Assembly (NCBI GenBank): GCA_949752795.1
Contig: OX457057.1
Coordinates: forward strand, 96,995,513-97,059,512
DNA: 64,000 bases
Source of the DNA: Hyperoodon ampullatus
Taxonomy: Eukaryota > Chordata > Mammalia > Artiodactyla > Ziphiidae
Direction of reading: 5' to 3'
Made by a program: the position numbers and the translations under genes. The notes below the pieces were generated by a model. The model made no database searches. It was not told the DNA's origin and saw only the letters and a program-made list of their open reading frames with translations. Of the stretch, positions 11,651 through 22,789 are shown piece by piece (position 1 is the first letter of the stretch; every line of letters begins with the position of its first letter).

Positions 11651-11807
11651 CTCATTTGAGGATGGAGAGGATGTGGATGACAAGTCGTCCAGGTTGATTT
11701 GAGAACTCATGGGAAGAGAGACAGCTGAAATATATTTGCCTTTATTAATTTTCTCTTTAAAATCTTCAAGTAGCATCTCCAACGTGAAGATTTCACTTTC
11801 TACTTTT
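11651..11807 (-). CDS. AKNAD1: AKNAD1 coding exon F
   Basis: 157 bp with acceptor tatatttacctag|AAAAG and donor AATGAG|GTAATA. It takes AG from exon E to complete an arginine codon. It then reads KVESEIFTLEMLLEDFKEK and continues to ...LDDLSSTSSPSSNE, residues about 455-506 of this protein. The EIF.LEMLLED run is a short amphipathic helix, and the serine-rich tail resembles the human protein as remembered. It ends in phase 0, matching the start of exon G. The donor lacks G at +5. An open frame extends upstream into the intron, and its methionine is not a start. Confidence 0.93.
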
Positions 11808-12002
11808 CTAGGTAAATATAAACACACAGGCATCTTATTGAGTATGCAGTCAACATTCTAATTAGTAACAACAGTTCTTGAATATAACATTGATCTACAT
11901 TTTTAATGCCGTCTATCTTCAGACAGGAAGGATAATGGACACCTGCCCTGACAGGCATCCTGTTTATAGTTTCACTCCAAAGGCCTGGGCTCTAATACTC
12001 AA

Positions 12003-12285
12003 TTTTTTCTTCCAGTTTTATTGAGATATAATTGACATACAGCACTGGACAAGTTTAAGGTGTACAACATAATGACATGACTTACATACAACATGAAATG
12101 ATTATCACAACAATTTAGTGAACATCCATCATCTCACATAGATACAATATTAAAGAAATAAGAAAAAAATTTTTTCCTTGTGATAAGAACTCTTAGGATT
12201 TACTCTCAACAACTTTCATATATAACATACGGTAGTGTTAATTATATTTATCATGTTCTATATTTCTAATTCTCATTTTGTTATT
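12003..12285 (-). repeat. L1 3'UTR fragment (L1MA/MB-like)
   Basis: Antisense L1 3'UTR wording: ttttattgagatataattga, ggtgtacaacataatgacat, cttgtgataagaactcttag. Confidence 0.75.
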
Positions 12286-12425
12286 CATTAGCTGTGTATC
12301 CTTTGGCAAATCACTTAATCTTTCTGTGCCTCCAATGTCTCAACTATAACATGAGATAACAATACTTTGCTTATCTGAATCTGATTATTTTGAGGTCCCT
12401 TACAGTTCTAAGAGCTATGATTCTA
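12286..12425 (+). repeat. MIR SINE
   Basis: gctgtgtatcctttggcaaa, tcacttaatctttctgtgcc and acatgagataacaa follow MIR order. Confidence 0.75.
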
Positions 12426-12649
12426 GGAAAATAGTGATTTATATCAACTGAAAATGAATGATATGAAAAATCTGAATAACTTAATTAACAAGCTTGATCC
12501 ATAGGTATATGTACATATAGGTATGTGTGTATTTATGTACATGCATATATAAATATAAATATATATTTTGCCCCCAAAGAATTAATTTTCCTCAAATTCA
12601 TTAAATTTATAAAAATTTATCTCATATTACTCCACAAAGAAAAATCTCA

Positions 12650-13890
12650 ACAAATTCCAAAACATTAAAAATTATACCAGTTCTTTCCCATTAAGATCAA
12701 GAACAAGGCAAAAATATTCCTTCTCACCACTCCTATTCAACATTGTACTTGAAGTCCTAGCTAAAACAACAAGACAAGAAAAGGAAAGAGAAGGTATACA
12801 CATTGGAAAGGAAGAAATAAAATTGTCTTTGTCCACAGATGACATGATCATCTGTGTAGAAAATTAGAATCAACAAAATACTTCTGGAACTAATAAGCAA
12901 TTATAGTGAGGTTGCAGAGTACAAGGTTAATATATGAAAGTCAATCTTTTAATGAACAAGTGGAATTTGAAGTTAAAAACATAGTACCATTTACATTAAG
13001 ATCCAAAAAAATTAAATACTTAGGTATAAATCTAAAAAAAATGCACAAGAGCTATATGAAGAAAATTACAAAACTCTGATAAGTGAAATCAAAGGACTAA
13101 ATAAATGGAGAGATAGTCCACATTCATGGATAGGAAGACGCAATATTATCAAAATATCTGTTCTTCCCAACTTGATCTATAGATCCAGTGCAATCCTAGT
13201 AAAAATCCCAGCAGCTTCTTTTGTGGCTATTGACAAACTGACTCTAAAGTTTATATGGGGACTTCCCTGGTGGTCCAGTGGTAAAGAATCTGCCTTCCAA
13301 TGCAGGGGACTTGGGTTCGATCCCTGGTCAGGGAACTAAGAACCCACATGACGTGAGGCAACTAAGTCTGCCACAACTACTGAGCCCACATGCCTCAACT
13401 AGAGAGCCCACACGCCACAACTAGAGAGAAGCCTATGCCACAATGAAAGATCCCACATGCCGCAACTAAGACCTGACACAACCAAAAAAATAAATAAAAT
13501 AAATATTTTTAAAAATAAAGTTTATATGGAGAGACCAAAGACCCAGAATAGCCAACATGATATTGAAAGATAAGAACAAAGTTGGAGGACTCAACTTCAA
13601 GACTTACTAGAAAGCTACAGTAATCAAGGCAGTGTGGTATTGATGAAAGACTAGACAAATAGATCAATGGAGCAGAATAGACAGCCTACAAATAGACCTA
13701 CATAAAATTAGTCAACTGATATTTGACAAAGGAGTAAAGGTGACACAATGGAACAAAGATAATCTTTTCAACAAATGGTGCTGGAACAACTGGACATCCA
13801 TGTGCAAAAAAAAAAAAAAATGAATCTAGACACAGACCTTACACTCTTCACAAAAATCAGCTCAGAATGGATCACAGACCGGGAATAGAA
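12650..13890 (+). repeat. L1 ORF2 3' fragment, sense
   Basis: Typical L1 ORF2 wording: cattaagatcaagaacaagg, ctattcaacattgtacttga, agatgacatgatcat (YADD catalytic region), then aacaaatggtgctggaaca. Many stops are present, so it is not functional. A CHR SINE sits inside it. Confidence 0.88.
13259..13515 (+). repeat. CHR SINE
   Basis: Head ggacttccctggtggtccag and B box ggttcgatccc, with an AT-rich tail. It is flanked by the perfect 14-bp duplication taaagtttatatgg (13245-13258 and 13516-13529). Inserted in the L1 ORF2 fragment. Confidence 0.93.
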
Positions 13891-13899
13891 GGATCATGT

Positions 13900-14690
13900 T
13901 TATGTATAGAATGAGTTGGGAAATTTTCCCTTTTCTTTTTATGTTCCAGAAGAGTTATTTAAAGTCTTTGTTGAATTTACCCATAGTCCCACTTGGATTT
14001 GGTACCTTTTGGGGGTTTGACTGTTTACAGTCTTTTCTATTTTTCTCTGGTTATTAGTCTTTTCAGATTTCCTACCTCTTTTTGAGTAGAGTTTAATAAT
14101 TTATATTTTCCTAGAGATTTGTCCATTTCATCTAGATTTTAAACTGTGTTGATATGAAGTTGTCCAATCCCATTTGATCTAAAAGTTTTATTCTGATATT
14201 TTTCCTTTCTCATTCTTTATGTTATTTATGCTTTTCAGTCAGACTTTCCAGTGGTTTATTTTATAGATATTTTCAAAGAAAATGTTTTATTGATCAAATT
14301 ATTTTAAATTTCATTTATTTCTCCTTCCTTTTATGAATCTCTTCCTTTTGGGGGGTTTATTTTGCTGTTCTTTTTCTGCCTTCCTGGTTGGAATACTTAG
14401 TTTATTGGTTTTGAACTTCCCCCCCTAATAAATGCATTTTAAAACTATAAATTTTCTTCAGAGTACTGCTTTAGCTACATTACATTGGTTTTCATGTTAT
14501 TTTCTCATTTATTATTGACTTGTAGATTATTCCTAACATCCATTTTTATTTCCTATTTAACACAAGAATTATTTAGATGAGTGTTAAAATTTTCTGATTA
14601 GATTTTTACTATCTTTTTATTATTAATTTCCAGTGATCAGAGAATGTGAGTGGTATAATTTTTTAATACCTTTTTTAGAGAAGTTTTAGC
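13900..14690 (-). repeat. L1 ORF2 fragment, inverted 5' part of a twin-primed copy
   Basis: Antisense L1 ORF2: agatttgtccatttcatcta, ttgctgttctttttctgcct, gtactgctttagctacatta, tccagtgatcagagaatgtg. Its left 90 bp is repeated in inverted form at 15917-16009. That makes this the inverted 5' piece of the L1 whose 3' piece begins there. Confidence 0.75.
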
Positions 14691-15915
14691 TTCTCAGCAA
14701 AACTGAGAGGAAGATACAGAGATTTCCCATATACCCCCTGCCTCCACACATACATAACCTCCCCCATTATCAACATCCCCACCAGAGTGGTACATTTGTT
14801 ATAATTAATGAACCTATATTGACACATCATAATCACCAAAGTCTATAGTTTACATTGGGATTTACTCTTAGTATTGTACATTCTATAGGTTTGAACAAAT
14901 GTATAATGACATGTGTCCATGTTTATGATATCATACAGAGTATTTTCACTGCCTTAAAAATCCTTTGTACTCTACCTATTCAACCCTCCCCCCACCCTAA
15001 CCCCTAGCAACCACTGATCTTTTTGTTTTTGCCAGTTTTGCCTTTTACAGAATGTCACATAATTGGAATCATGCAACATGTAGCCTTTTCAGATTGGCTT
15101 CTTTCTTAATAATATGCATTTAAGTTTCGTCCATGTGTTTTCATGACTTGATAGCTCATTTCTTTTTAGCACAAATAATATTCCATTGTACGGATAGACC
15201 ACAGTTTATTAGTGCAGTTCATCTACTGAAGGACATATTGGTTGCTTCCAAGTTTTGATGGTTCTGAATATAGGTTCTTGAAATATCCACATGCATGTTT
15301 TTGGACATAAGTTTTCATCTCCTTTGTGTAAATATCAAGGAGCATGATTGATGGATCATATGGTAAGAGTATATTTAGTTTTGAAAGAAGCTGCCAAACT
15401 ATCTTCCAAACTGGCTGTAGCATTTTGCATTCCCACCAGCAATAAAGCAGAGTTCCTATTGCTCTACATCCTCACCAGCATTTTGTGTTTTTAGCATTCC
15501 AGATTTTGGGCATTCTAATAGTGTGTAGTGGTATCTCATTGTTGTTTCAATTTGCCATTTCCCTGATGATATATGATGTGGAGCATCTTTTCATATGCTT
15601 ATTTGCCATCTGTATATTTTCTTTTGGTGAGGTGTCTGTTAAGATCGTTAGTACATTTTTTAATGGGGTTTTTTTTCTTACTGTTGAGTTGTAAGAGTTC
15701 TTTGCATATTTTGGGTAACAGTCCTTTATGAGAAGTGTCTCATCTTCTCATTCTTTTTACATTGTCTTTTGCAGAGCAGAAGTTTTTAATTTGAAGTCTA
15801 GCTTATCAATTATCTCTTTCATGGATGGTGCCTTTGATATTGTATCTCAAAAACCATCACCATAAAAAAGGTCATCTAGATATTCTCCTATGTTATGTTC
15901 TAGGGGTTTTATGGT
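14691..15915 (-). repeat. L1 3' end and ORF2 C-terminal part
   Basis: Antisense L1: at left the 3'UTR-like tagagaagttttagcttctc, then gtagccttttcagattggct, attcccaccagcaataaagc and catctttt catatgcttatt in the usual order. It lies exactly between two pieces of another L1. Confidence 0.8.
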
Positions 15916-16009
15916 TTTGCCCCCCAAAAAGCACCAAATCCAAGTGGGATTATGGGTGAGTTTACCAAAGACCTTAACTAACTCTTCTGGAACATAAAAA
16001 GAAAGGGGA

Positions 16010-16197
16010 GGGCTTCCATGGTGGCGCAGTGGTTGAGAGTCCGCCAGCCGATTCAGGGGACACGGGTTCGTGCCCCGGTCCGGGAAGATCCCACATGCCG
16101 CGGAGCAGCTGGGCCCGTGAGCCGCGTCCGGAGCCTGTGCTCTGCAACGGGAGAGGCCACAACAGTGAAAGGCCCGCGTAACGCAAAAAAAAAAAAA
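16010..16197 (+). repeat. CHR-2 SINE with internal deletion
   Basis: Cetacean short-form SINE, flanked by gaaagggga at 16001-16009 and 16198-16206. Compared with the copies at 19324 and 41792 it lacks about 17 bp in the middle (gtgagccgcgtcc where the others read gtgagccatggccgctgag...). Confidence 0.92.
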
Positions 16198-16763
16198 GAA
16201 AGGGGAAATTAACTGATTCTATAGATAAACATTAGGATATTTATTAATATATTTCACTAGATTCATAAAGGAGATTAAATAGATTTCTAAACCCCACTTG
16301 ATTAAACTTTTTCCTAAATTTAAAAATATCTAATTCTAGTAAGCTAGGAATAGATGGAAACTTTCTCGATAAAGCTTATCTACTTGAACCTACAGCAGTC
16401 ATTATACTTGGAAGAATTCCCAATACCATTAGGAACATGACAAGAATGATTGTTTTCACTAGTATTATTCAATGTTTTTTGGGAAAACCTAGCAAATGAA
16501 ATAAAGCAATAAAAAGAAATGTGATATAGAAAAGTTGGTGGGAAGAAAAGATATAATGTATAAATATTTAAGGGGAAAAGCTAAGTTGAAGGGAACTATT
16601 ATTAGTTTCTGATTGTCATACCTAAAAACTAAGACAGTCAACTGAAAATCAATGAAATAGTAAGAACAACATTGTGTCAGTTAGCCCCGTATAAGTTAAA
16701 CATACAATTTTCTTTATTTCCTGTATATGGATTAGAGAAAACATCTATTAACAACACACAGAG

Positions 16764-17110
16764 GGACTTCCCTGGTGGTCCAGTGGTCAAGAATCTGCCT
16801 TCCAATGCAGGGGACTTGGGTTTGATCCCTGGTCTGAGAATTAAGATCCCACATGCTGTGGGGCAACTAAGCCTGCGCGCCACAACTACTGAGCCTGCCA
16901 CACTCTGGAGCCCATGCACCACAACTAGAGAGCCAACATGCCACAACTACTGAGCCCACGTGCTCTAGAGCCCATGCCACAAATAGAGAGAAGCCCGCGT
17001 GCCGCAACAAAGAGTCCATGCACCACAGTGAAAGATCCCGCATGCCGCAAGGAAGATTGCACGTGCTGCAACTAAGACCTGATGCAGCCAAATAAATAAA
17101 TTTTTTTAAA
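16764..17110 (+). repeat. CHR SINE (long form)
   Basis: Head gggacttccctggtggtcca, diverged B box ggtttgatccc, long body with repeated cacaactactgagcc motifs, then an A/T-rich tail. The target duplication is not clear. Confidence 0.87.
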
Positions 17111-17605
17111 AGGTATGTGTATAATCTTGACTCTTAAAAAAAAACACAGAAAAAGTATAAAATAGCTAAGAACAAATTTGAAAAACATGTAAAATCTACA
17201 TGAAGAAAACATGCTGGGGATGTTTTCATGGGAATGGGATGGGAATACTCATTGCAAAAATTTTAATTTTTCCTGAACTGATCTGTAAATTCAACAAAAT
17301 CCTAAACAAAATTCAAATGGAATTTTATTAAAGAAATTTGGTTCCTAAAACTATATTTCTCAATAAAGGTGACTCTATCAATGAAAACAAAAGAAATTTG
17401 CTGAGCTGATTATAAAGTTTATTAGTAAGAAGAGTGTACAAGAATAGCTAAAGAAAGTTTAAAAATAAGAAATATTTTAAAATATACACTAACCTATAGT
17501 AATTTAGAACTATGTGGTTAATGTAGAAATAGAAACAGAACAATGGGGAGGATAGACCCAATCCCATGTACACATGGGGGTTTTGTATATGATAAAAGTG
17601 GCTTT

Positions 17606-17957
17606 GTAACCACTGTACCACCAGGGAAGTCACAGACCTACTTGAGAATGGACTTGAGGATATGGGGAGGGGGAAGGGTAAGCTGTGACAAAGCAAGAGA
17701 GAGGAATGGACATATATACACTACCAAACGTAAGGTAGATAGATAGTGGGAAGCAGCCACATAGCACAGGGAGATCAGATCGGTGCTTTGTGACCACCTA
17801 GAGGGGTGGGATAGGGAGGGTGGGAGGGAGGGAGACGCAAGAGGGAAGGGATATGGGAACAGATGTATATGTATGACTGATTCACTTTGTTATAAAGCAG
17901 AAACTAACACACCATTGTGAAGCAATTATACTCCAATAAAGTTGTAAAAAAAAAAAA
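17606..17957 (+). repeat. Young cetartiodactyl L1 3' end joined to an antisense SINE head
   Basis: From about 17632 this is the L1 3' end (acagacctacttgagaatgg, gggagggtgggagggagg G-rich tract, actccaataaagttgt) followed by poly(A). Positions 17607-17631 are instead the reverse complement of a CHR SINE head (taaccactgtaccaccaggg). The whole chimera is flanked by aaaagtggcttt (17594-17605 and 17958-17969, overlapping the A tail). Confidence 0.85.
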
Positions 17958-18080
17958 AAAAGTGGCTTTTCACCAGTGGGGAAAGGCTGCCCTATTCAAT
18001 GAGTGGTGGGACAAAGATCTAAACATGGAAAACCAGACTGATAAGTAAAATATAGGAAAATATGTTCTAGTCTGGCAGGC

Positions 18081-19306
18081 AGAAGGGAATTCATCAGGTG
18101 ACAAGGAGAGACTGAAAATTTAAAGGAAGTGAAATGATGGAGCAAGGCCTCAAGGTAGTGGGAAGAGATAGGCTCAAGGACCAAGGCTGGAGAGGTTGGA
18201 AGGTGAGTGAAGGAAGAAAGAGGAGGTGAAAACATGCAGATCTGGAGGTGGAGAAAAGACATTTTTTGAGGGAATTTGTGATCTTCTCTGTAAAATAGAA
18301 GACAAGAGTGTATGCTGATAGTATCAGGGAGGAGGGATTGATGGAGGCAGAACCCCATGTCTTGACTCCTTGGCTTCTGGTGCTAGTGTGTGAAAGAATC
18401 AAATGACCATCAGACTACATTCTGACAAACAAGATACATGAAATCCAAACAATGTTTTTGAATATTACCTTTCAAAGGCAATAATAAGAAGGTTTTAATG
18501 AGAGCACAATAGCTGACTTAAGCAATTAGCCAATTAATTTGCACAATTCTTTCCTTTACAGAAAGCCATCAACAAAAGCCTTTGGACCCATCATTTAGAA
18601 GGTTCTCGACACACCACGACCTCAAGTATTGGGCTGGGTTCTGCTCTTTGCCACATTTTGCCCATTTGAGAACAAGAGGAGCTGAGCACACTTGGCTTGT
18701 TCTGAGGCAGTTCTGAGGTGAGTTTTGGGAGAGGCTGTGTCCTTCCCTTGCCCCAGTGTTGAAAGCTTCTCCTGTATATGGGATATAATTGCAGTTGAAA
18801 CTCTTGATTTATACTGGGGCCAGGCGCAGTGTGGGTGGAACTAGGATATAAATAAGGCATTGCATAACTTTGGTCTTAATGCGCACAGAGGCCTGTCTTT
18901 AAGACGACTGCCAAAACAAGTGGGATTTCTTGGAAAATAAATATCCTTACTCTATTAGTTTTTAAACAAATAGTGAAAGCATGTGGAGATCCTTTTTTCC
19001 AAGAAAAAAAAAAGCCTTTGGGGGGGAAAAATCAATATTAAAACCTCATCCTTGCTGTCTAATTACTCAGTATTGAAATAACAATAGACAGAGATTTCAT
19101 TCATTTTGAAGAAGTAATACCTCAGGACGCTAGTGCCAAAATATAAACCATTAAAATATTTTGGCATCAAGAATGAATTCGTGTTAAAATGCTATGAATA
19201 GAAAGAGCTGAACTTACAAATACTAAGCCTACTAAATGGGTTCTTTAAATTCATCCCAGGAAATTATATGGAAACAATCCTAGCCTTGAGTCCTGGACTA
19301 CATGTT
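18081..19306. other. AKNAD1 intron, unassigned
   Basis: A purine-rich stretch (18120-18250) and sequence with no recognised repeat or exon. Open frames up to 120 codons on the minus strand show no recognisable domain. Confidence 0.45.
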
Positions 19307-19323
19307 AAAATTATTTAGATTGG

Positions 19324-19536
19324 GGCTTCCCTGGTGGCGCAGTGGTTGAGAGTCCGCCTGCCGATGCAGGGGACACGGGTTCGTGCCCCGGTCCGGGAGG
19401 ATCCCACATGCCGCGGAGCGGCTGGGCCCGTGAGCCATGGCCGCTGAGCCTGCGCGTCCGGAGCCTGTACTCCGCAACGGGAGAGGCCACAATAATGAGA
19501 GGCCCGCGTACCGCAAAAAAAAAAAAAAAAAAAAAA
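19324..19536 (+). repeat. CHR-2 SINE, near full length
   Basis: Complete short-form copy ending gtaccgc and a long A run. It is flanked by the perfect 17-bp duplication aaaattatttagattgg (19307-19323, 19537-19553), which indicates a relatively recent insertion. Confidence 0.96.
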
Positions 19537-19553
19537 AAAATTATTTAGATTGG

Positions 19554-20220
19554 AAAGAGAGGGGCATGGTGCCATCAGAATGGCCAGCTGGAATCTTCAT
19601 TCAATATGATTGTGCACCCAAGTTTCTAATGTGAATTAATTCAGGAATCATTTGACTTCAAGCTTTAACATTTTGCCTTTATCAGGATTTGTGGGTCCCT
19701 TACCCCAACACTAACCAATGTAACAATGATTCATTCCTGCCTGCTGTCTCTTTGGAATTGTCTGTGCACCAGGAAAAAGAGGGACAGAAAAGAAGAACCA
19801 GGCAGGGGAAATAAAGGCAGGAGTGGGATGAAGGAGAGGACAGGACAGGAGGAGCTTGGAGAGGAGAGGGTCCTCTGGGGTTAACACGTGAGCCTTTCTA
19901 GGGTTTCTTGTACTCTTCTGAGTCTCAGAACCAATTATAATGACATCCAACAAAATGCAAGGTGGTGGCACAATGTCTCTCCTCCAGGAGACCATTGTTC
20001 ATTTGGGGCACTCTATCTGGGTCAGTGCCCTGCACAGGACCTTACACATAGCAGGAATTCCGTACTGCTTGTTGCATGGGGTGACACTTATTCAATGGTG
20101 GCACAGTTTTTGCTGACCCAAGACCAATGGCTCTCCAAGCACTAAGCCATCAGCCACATCAGAATCCTACCTGAAGGAGATTACCTCTGACCCTTCCACC
20201 TTACACAGTTTAAGCCTCAC
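19554..20220. other. AKNAD1 intron, unassigned
   Basis: Nothing recognised up to exon E. Confidence 0.5.
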
Positions 20221-20354
20221 CTTTCTGGATCAAATTCGTCGACAGCTGGGGATTCATGCTTGTGGACTTGCTGTTTCAAAGTCAGATGCTTCTCCGTATT
20301 GGCCAGAAACTCCTGTTCCAGCAGTTCGAGGTGTCCCTGCAGTTTCTCGAGGAC
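20221..20354 (-). CDS. AKNAD1: AKNAD1 coding exon E
   Basis: 134 bp with acceptor tcactgctacag|GTCCTC and donor AGAAAG|GTGAGG. Phase 0 gives VLEKLQGHLELLEQEFL, then a stretch containing EKHLTLKQQVHKH, then DEFDPE and two bases of an arginine finished in exon F. These are residues about 410-453. The leucine/glutamate spacing is that of a coiled coil, in the segment that gives the AKNA-domain family its similarity. AKNA itself is a centrosome-associated microtubule organiser; the role of AKNAD1 is not established. The sequence closely resembles human AKNAD1 as remembered. Confidence 0.95.
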
Positions 20355-20669
20355 CTGTAGCAGTGAAGTCACTGGAATCATTCACAGGTAAGCCTGTGTG
20401 TATAGTTGTTTTTCCCCAAAACACAATGAGGATGTACCCCACAGTAGTGTCAAAACAAAGCCATCATCCTCCTCCTGGCAACTGTTTTGTTTCAGAGTCT
20501 GACATCTAAAATATAGACAACCCAAGACCCATCTCAGCATTTACGACACCTCATAGCACATAGCTGAAAAATATGGTCACTTCTGATTTCTCTCCTAGAA
20601 CCCACTCGGAAGTGTTTAAAGTTTTGTTAATGGGACATTCATAATCCTACATATTTGCAGAATAATTTT
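20355..20669. other. AKNAD1 intron, nothing seen
   Basis: No repeat or exon was recognised between exon E and the MIR. Confidence 0.5.
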
Positions 20670-20860
20670 TAGCTCATAGAGCACTTTTCCATTCATTATC
20701 TTATTTAATCCATGCATCAATGTTGTAAATGTGATAAAGTAGATTTATTATCCCAGTTTTATAGAGGAGGAAATTGGGGCTCTAGAAAGTATGTCAGAAG
20801 TCACATAGATCTTAGAAAAGAACTGAAGTTAGAGGACCTGGGATTGAATCTATGGCACTT
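20670..20860 (-). repeat. MIR SINE
   Basis: Reverse MIR: tattatcccagttttataga, ggaggaaattggggctc, agaagtcacatagat, gacctgggattgaatc. Confidence 0.8.
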
Positions 20861-21274
20861 GGAGGATGAAATGGGGAAGGAACATCGGGAAGTTTAGTCA
20901 AAAGCTTCAAATGGGTCTTCCAGATGTAGCTTTATGCAGATGAATGTTTAAATTGTACAGGTCAGGGTCTTATCTCGATGCACAGAGGCTGCAGCCCTGC
21001 AGCCCCAGTCACTAAACATTCCCTGAGCACTGCCCATGTTTGGTCCTGGGCCAAAAGTATGAGAGACACAAAACCTGTATCAGGCATAGTCCCTGGTCTC
21101 AGGGATTTTATTCCAGTTGGAAAAACAGACTGTGGGATGGAATACTTTGCTATGGCTCAGTGGAAGAAGTGAGACTTAAGTCAGGCTTAAAGGACTCAAG
21201 AGGGCTTGGATCAGGCAGTATCCATGAAAATGGAGAGGAAAGGGTGAATTAGAGAGATATTGCCAAGGGCAAGA

Positions 21275-21480
21275 ATACTGCATCATGGGATTACAGAATC
21301 GGACACGCCAGGTTTCAAGTTCAGACTGTCACCTACTAATTGTATGATTTTAGTCACCTTGAGCTCTAAGTTTCAGTTTTCTGACTTGAGATAATAATAG
21401 CCCTCACCTCATATTGTAAAAATTAAATGAGATAATGCTTAGTGCCAGGAGCATAGTACACCCTCAATAGATGGTAGCTC
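21275..21480 (+). repeat. MIR SINE
   Basis: Sense MIR: tttcagttttctgactt, gagataataatagccctcac, aattaaatgagataatgctt, gtgccaggagcatagta. Confidence 0.8.
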
Positions 21481-21559
21481 TCATCTTCATTGTTATTAGT
21501 TCTTACTATTATTAAAATAAACAAACAAGTTTAGAAGCATACTGGCTATACGGGTATAA

Positions 21560-22045
21560 AAAATGGCAAGTGTGGTAGATGTTTTCCATTTCTCCCCACC
21601 CCAGATCCACCCTCCATCTGTCTCTGTGCCCCAGCCAGGAGGCTGGCCTTCAATGGACTATATCAATAGGCTCCCATGCCTCTGGCTTTGGTTGATTTCA
21701 GCCAATGGAAGACAACAGCAGCAGAGAGGAACTGAAGAAGGATGAGGTAGGGTCTTTATTTCCCTGATTTCCTCCTGTCTGTGTCATCATGGATTGGCTG
21801 TGTCTCTATCAAAAGCTGCAGAACTTGTCAGCTACCCCTACAGCTACTGCTACTCTCCTTATGCTCCATTATCTGCCCTTCCTCCGTCCCTCTGCCCCAC
21901 TGTTCCTTCCATGAGATGCTTTCTATCCCTTATTGGTTTCCCTTAACCTTGCCCATGCTTTTGTAAAATAATGCCTTACTAAGCTCTCCTCAATAACTCC
22001 ACTGGAGTAAGCCATCTTGTTCTTGCCAGGACCCTGACTGATACT
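21560..22045 (+). repeat. Ancient interspersed repeat, family uncertain
   Basis: It has the ending typical of an old mammalian repeat (taagctctcctcaataact, gccatcttgttcttgccagg, accctgactgatac). I recognise the wording but cannot name the family. Confidence 0.45.
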
Positions 22046-22789
22046 ATAAATATCACAGACAACACTCAGGTTTCTACTGTGGGAGGTGGGAAGAATGTGA
22101 ACCCCCTGACGAAACTGAGGAATTTGGAATGGCTAACAAGTTTGAATGAAGATGTCAATGTTGGGCAAGGTAGAATTTTTGGTAAGAGTGGGAGATCCAA
22201 AAGAAGATCAACACAAACATTTGGAGCTCCAGATGAGAAGTGAGGACTAGTAATTTAGGAATTGGTAGCATGAAAATGGTGGTTAAAGCCATGAGAAGGA
22301 ATTAGGTATTCAATGAAGAAAGCCAATTATGAATTATAATTTGGGATCTTGGAATTTTAATTGTGTTCAGAAGACGATAGGGCATAGTTTTCTTGCCATA
22401 AATGTACCTCATTTAACTCTCTTAACTAAGATAGGAAGACATGCTACATGTCTAAGCTTGTACAATCAACACATAGAACCAGGATGTTTGCTCCAAAATC
22501 CAAATGCTTTCTCCGTGAGCTGCTCACCCTGAGAAAGTTAGTTTTAGCCCTGTCTGGCCTTCCTTCACTGAACCAGATGGGCCCAGAATTAAGGAGTCAC
22601 CTTCCTAAGGAGTCACCTCTCTCCTCTTCTCTCAGTCCCGACACTAATCCCCACATACCCTCTAACATAGGAAGAAACTTCCTGATTCGAGGCCTCAAGA
22701 AGGCTAATGCCTTGAACCAGTTTCCTCTGCTTTGCTTGGCCTTTTAAAACTTTATGTTCTCCCAGTTTCTGAAAGCCTGGGTTTTAGGA

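Larger units (their letters stand above)
15917..18080 (+). repeat. L1 ORF2 fragment, sense 3' part, with nested SINEs and L1
   Basis: It starts with the inverted match to 13918-14010 and continues as diverged sense L1 ORF2 (cctaaacaaaattcaaatgg, gtgtacaagaatagctaa, ggctgccctattcaatgag). It is interrupted by SINEs at 16010 and 16764 and by a young L1 end at 17606. Confidence 0.7.

Noticed and set aside
18094..18402. Minus-strand frames of 102-120 codons
   Set aside because: Purine-rich plus strand gives long Ser/Leu/Pro-rich reverse frames; no homology to AKNAD1 and no splice fit.
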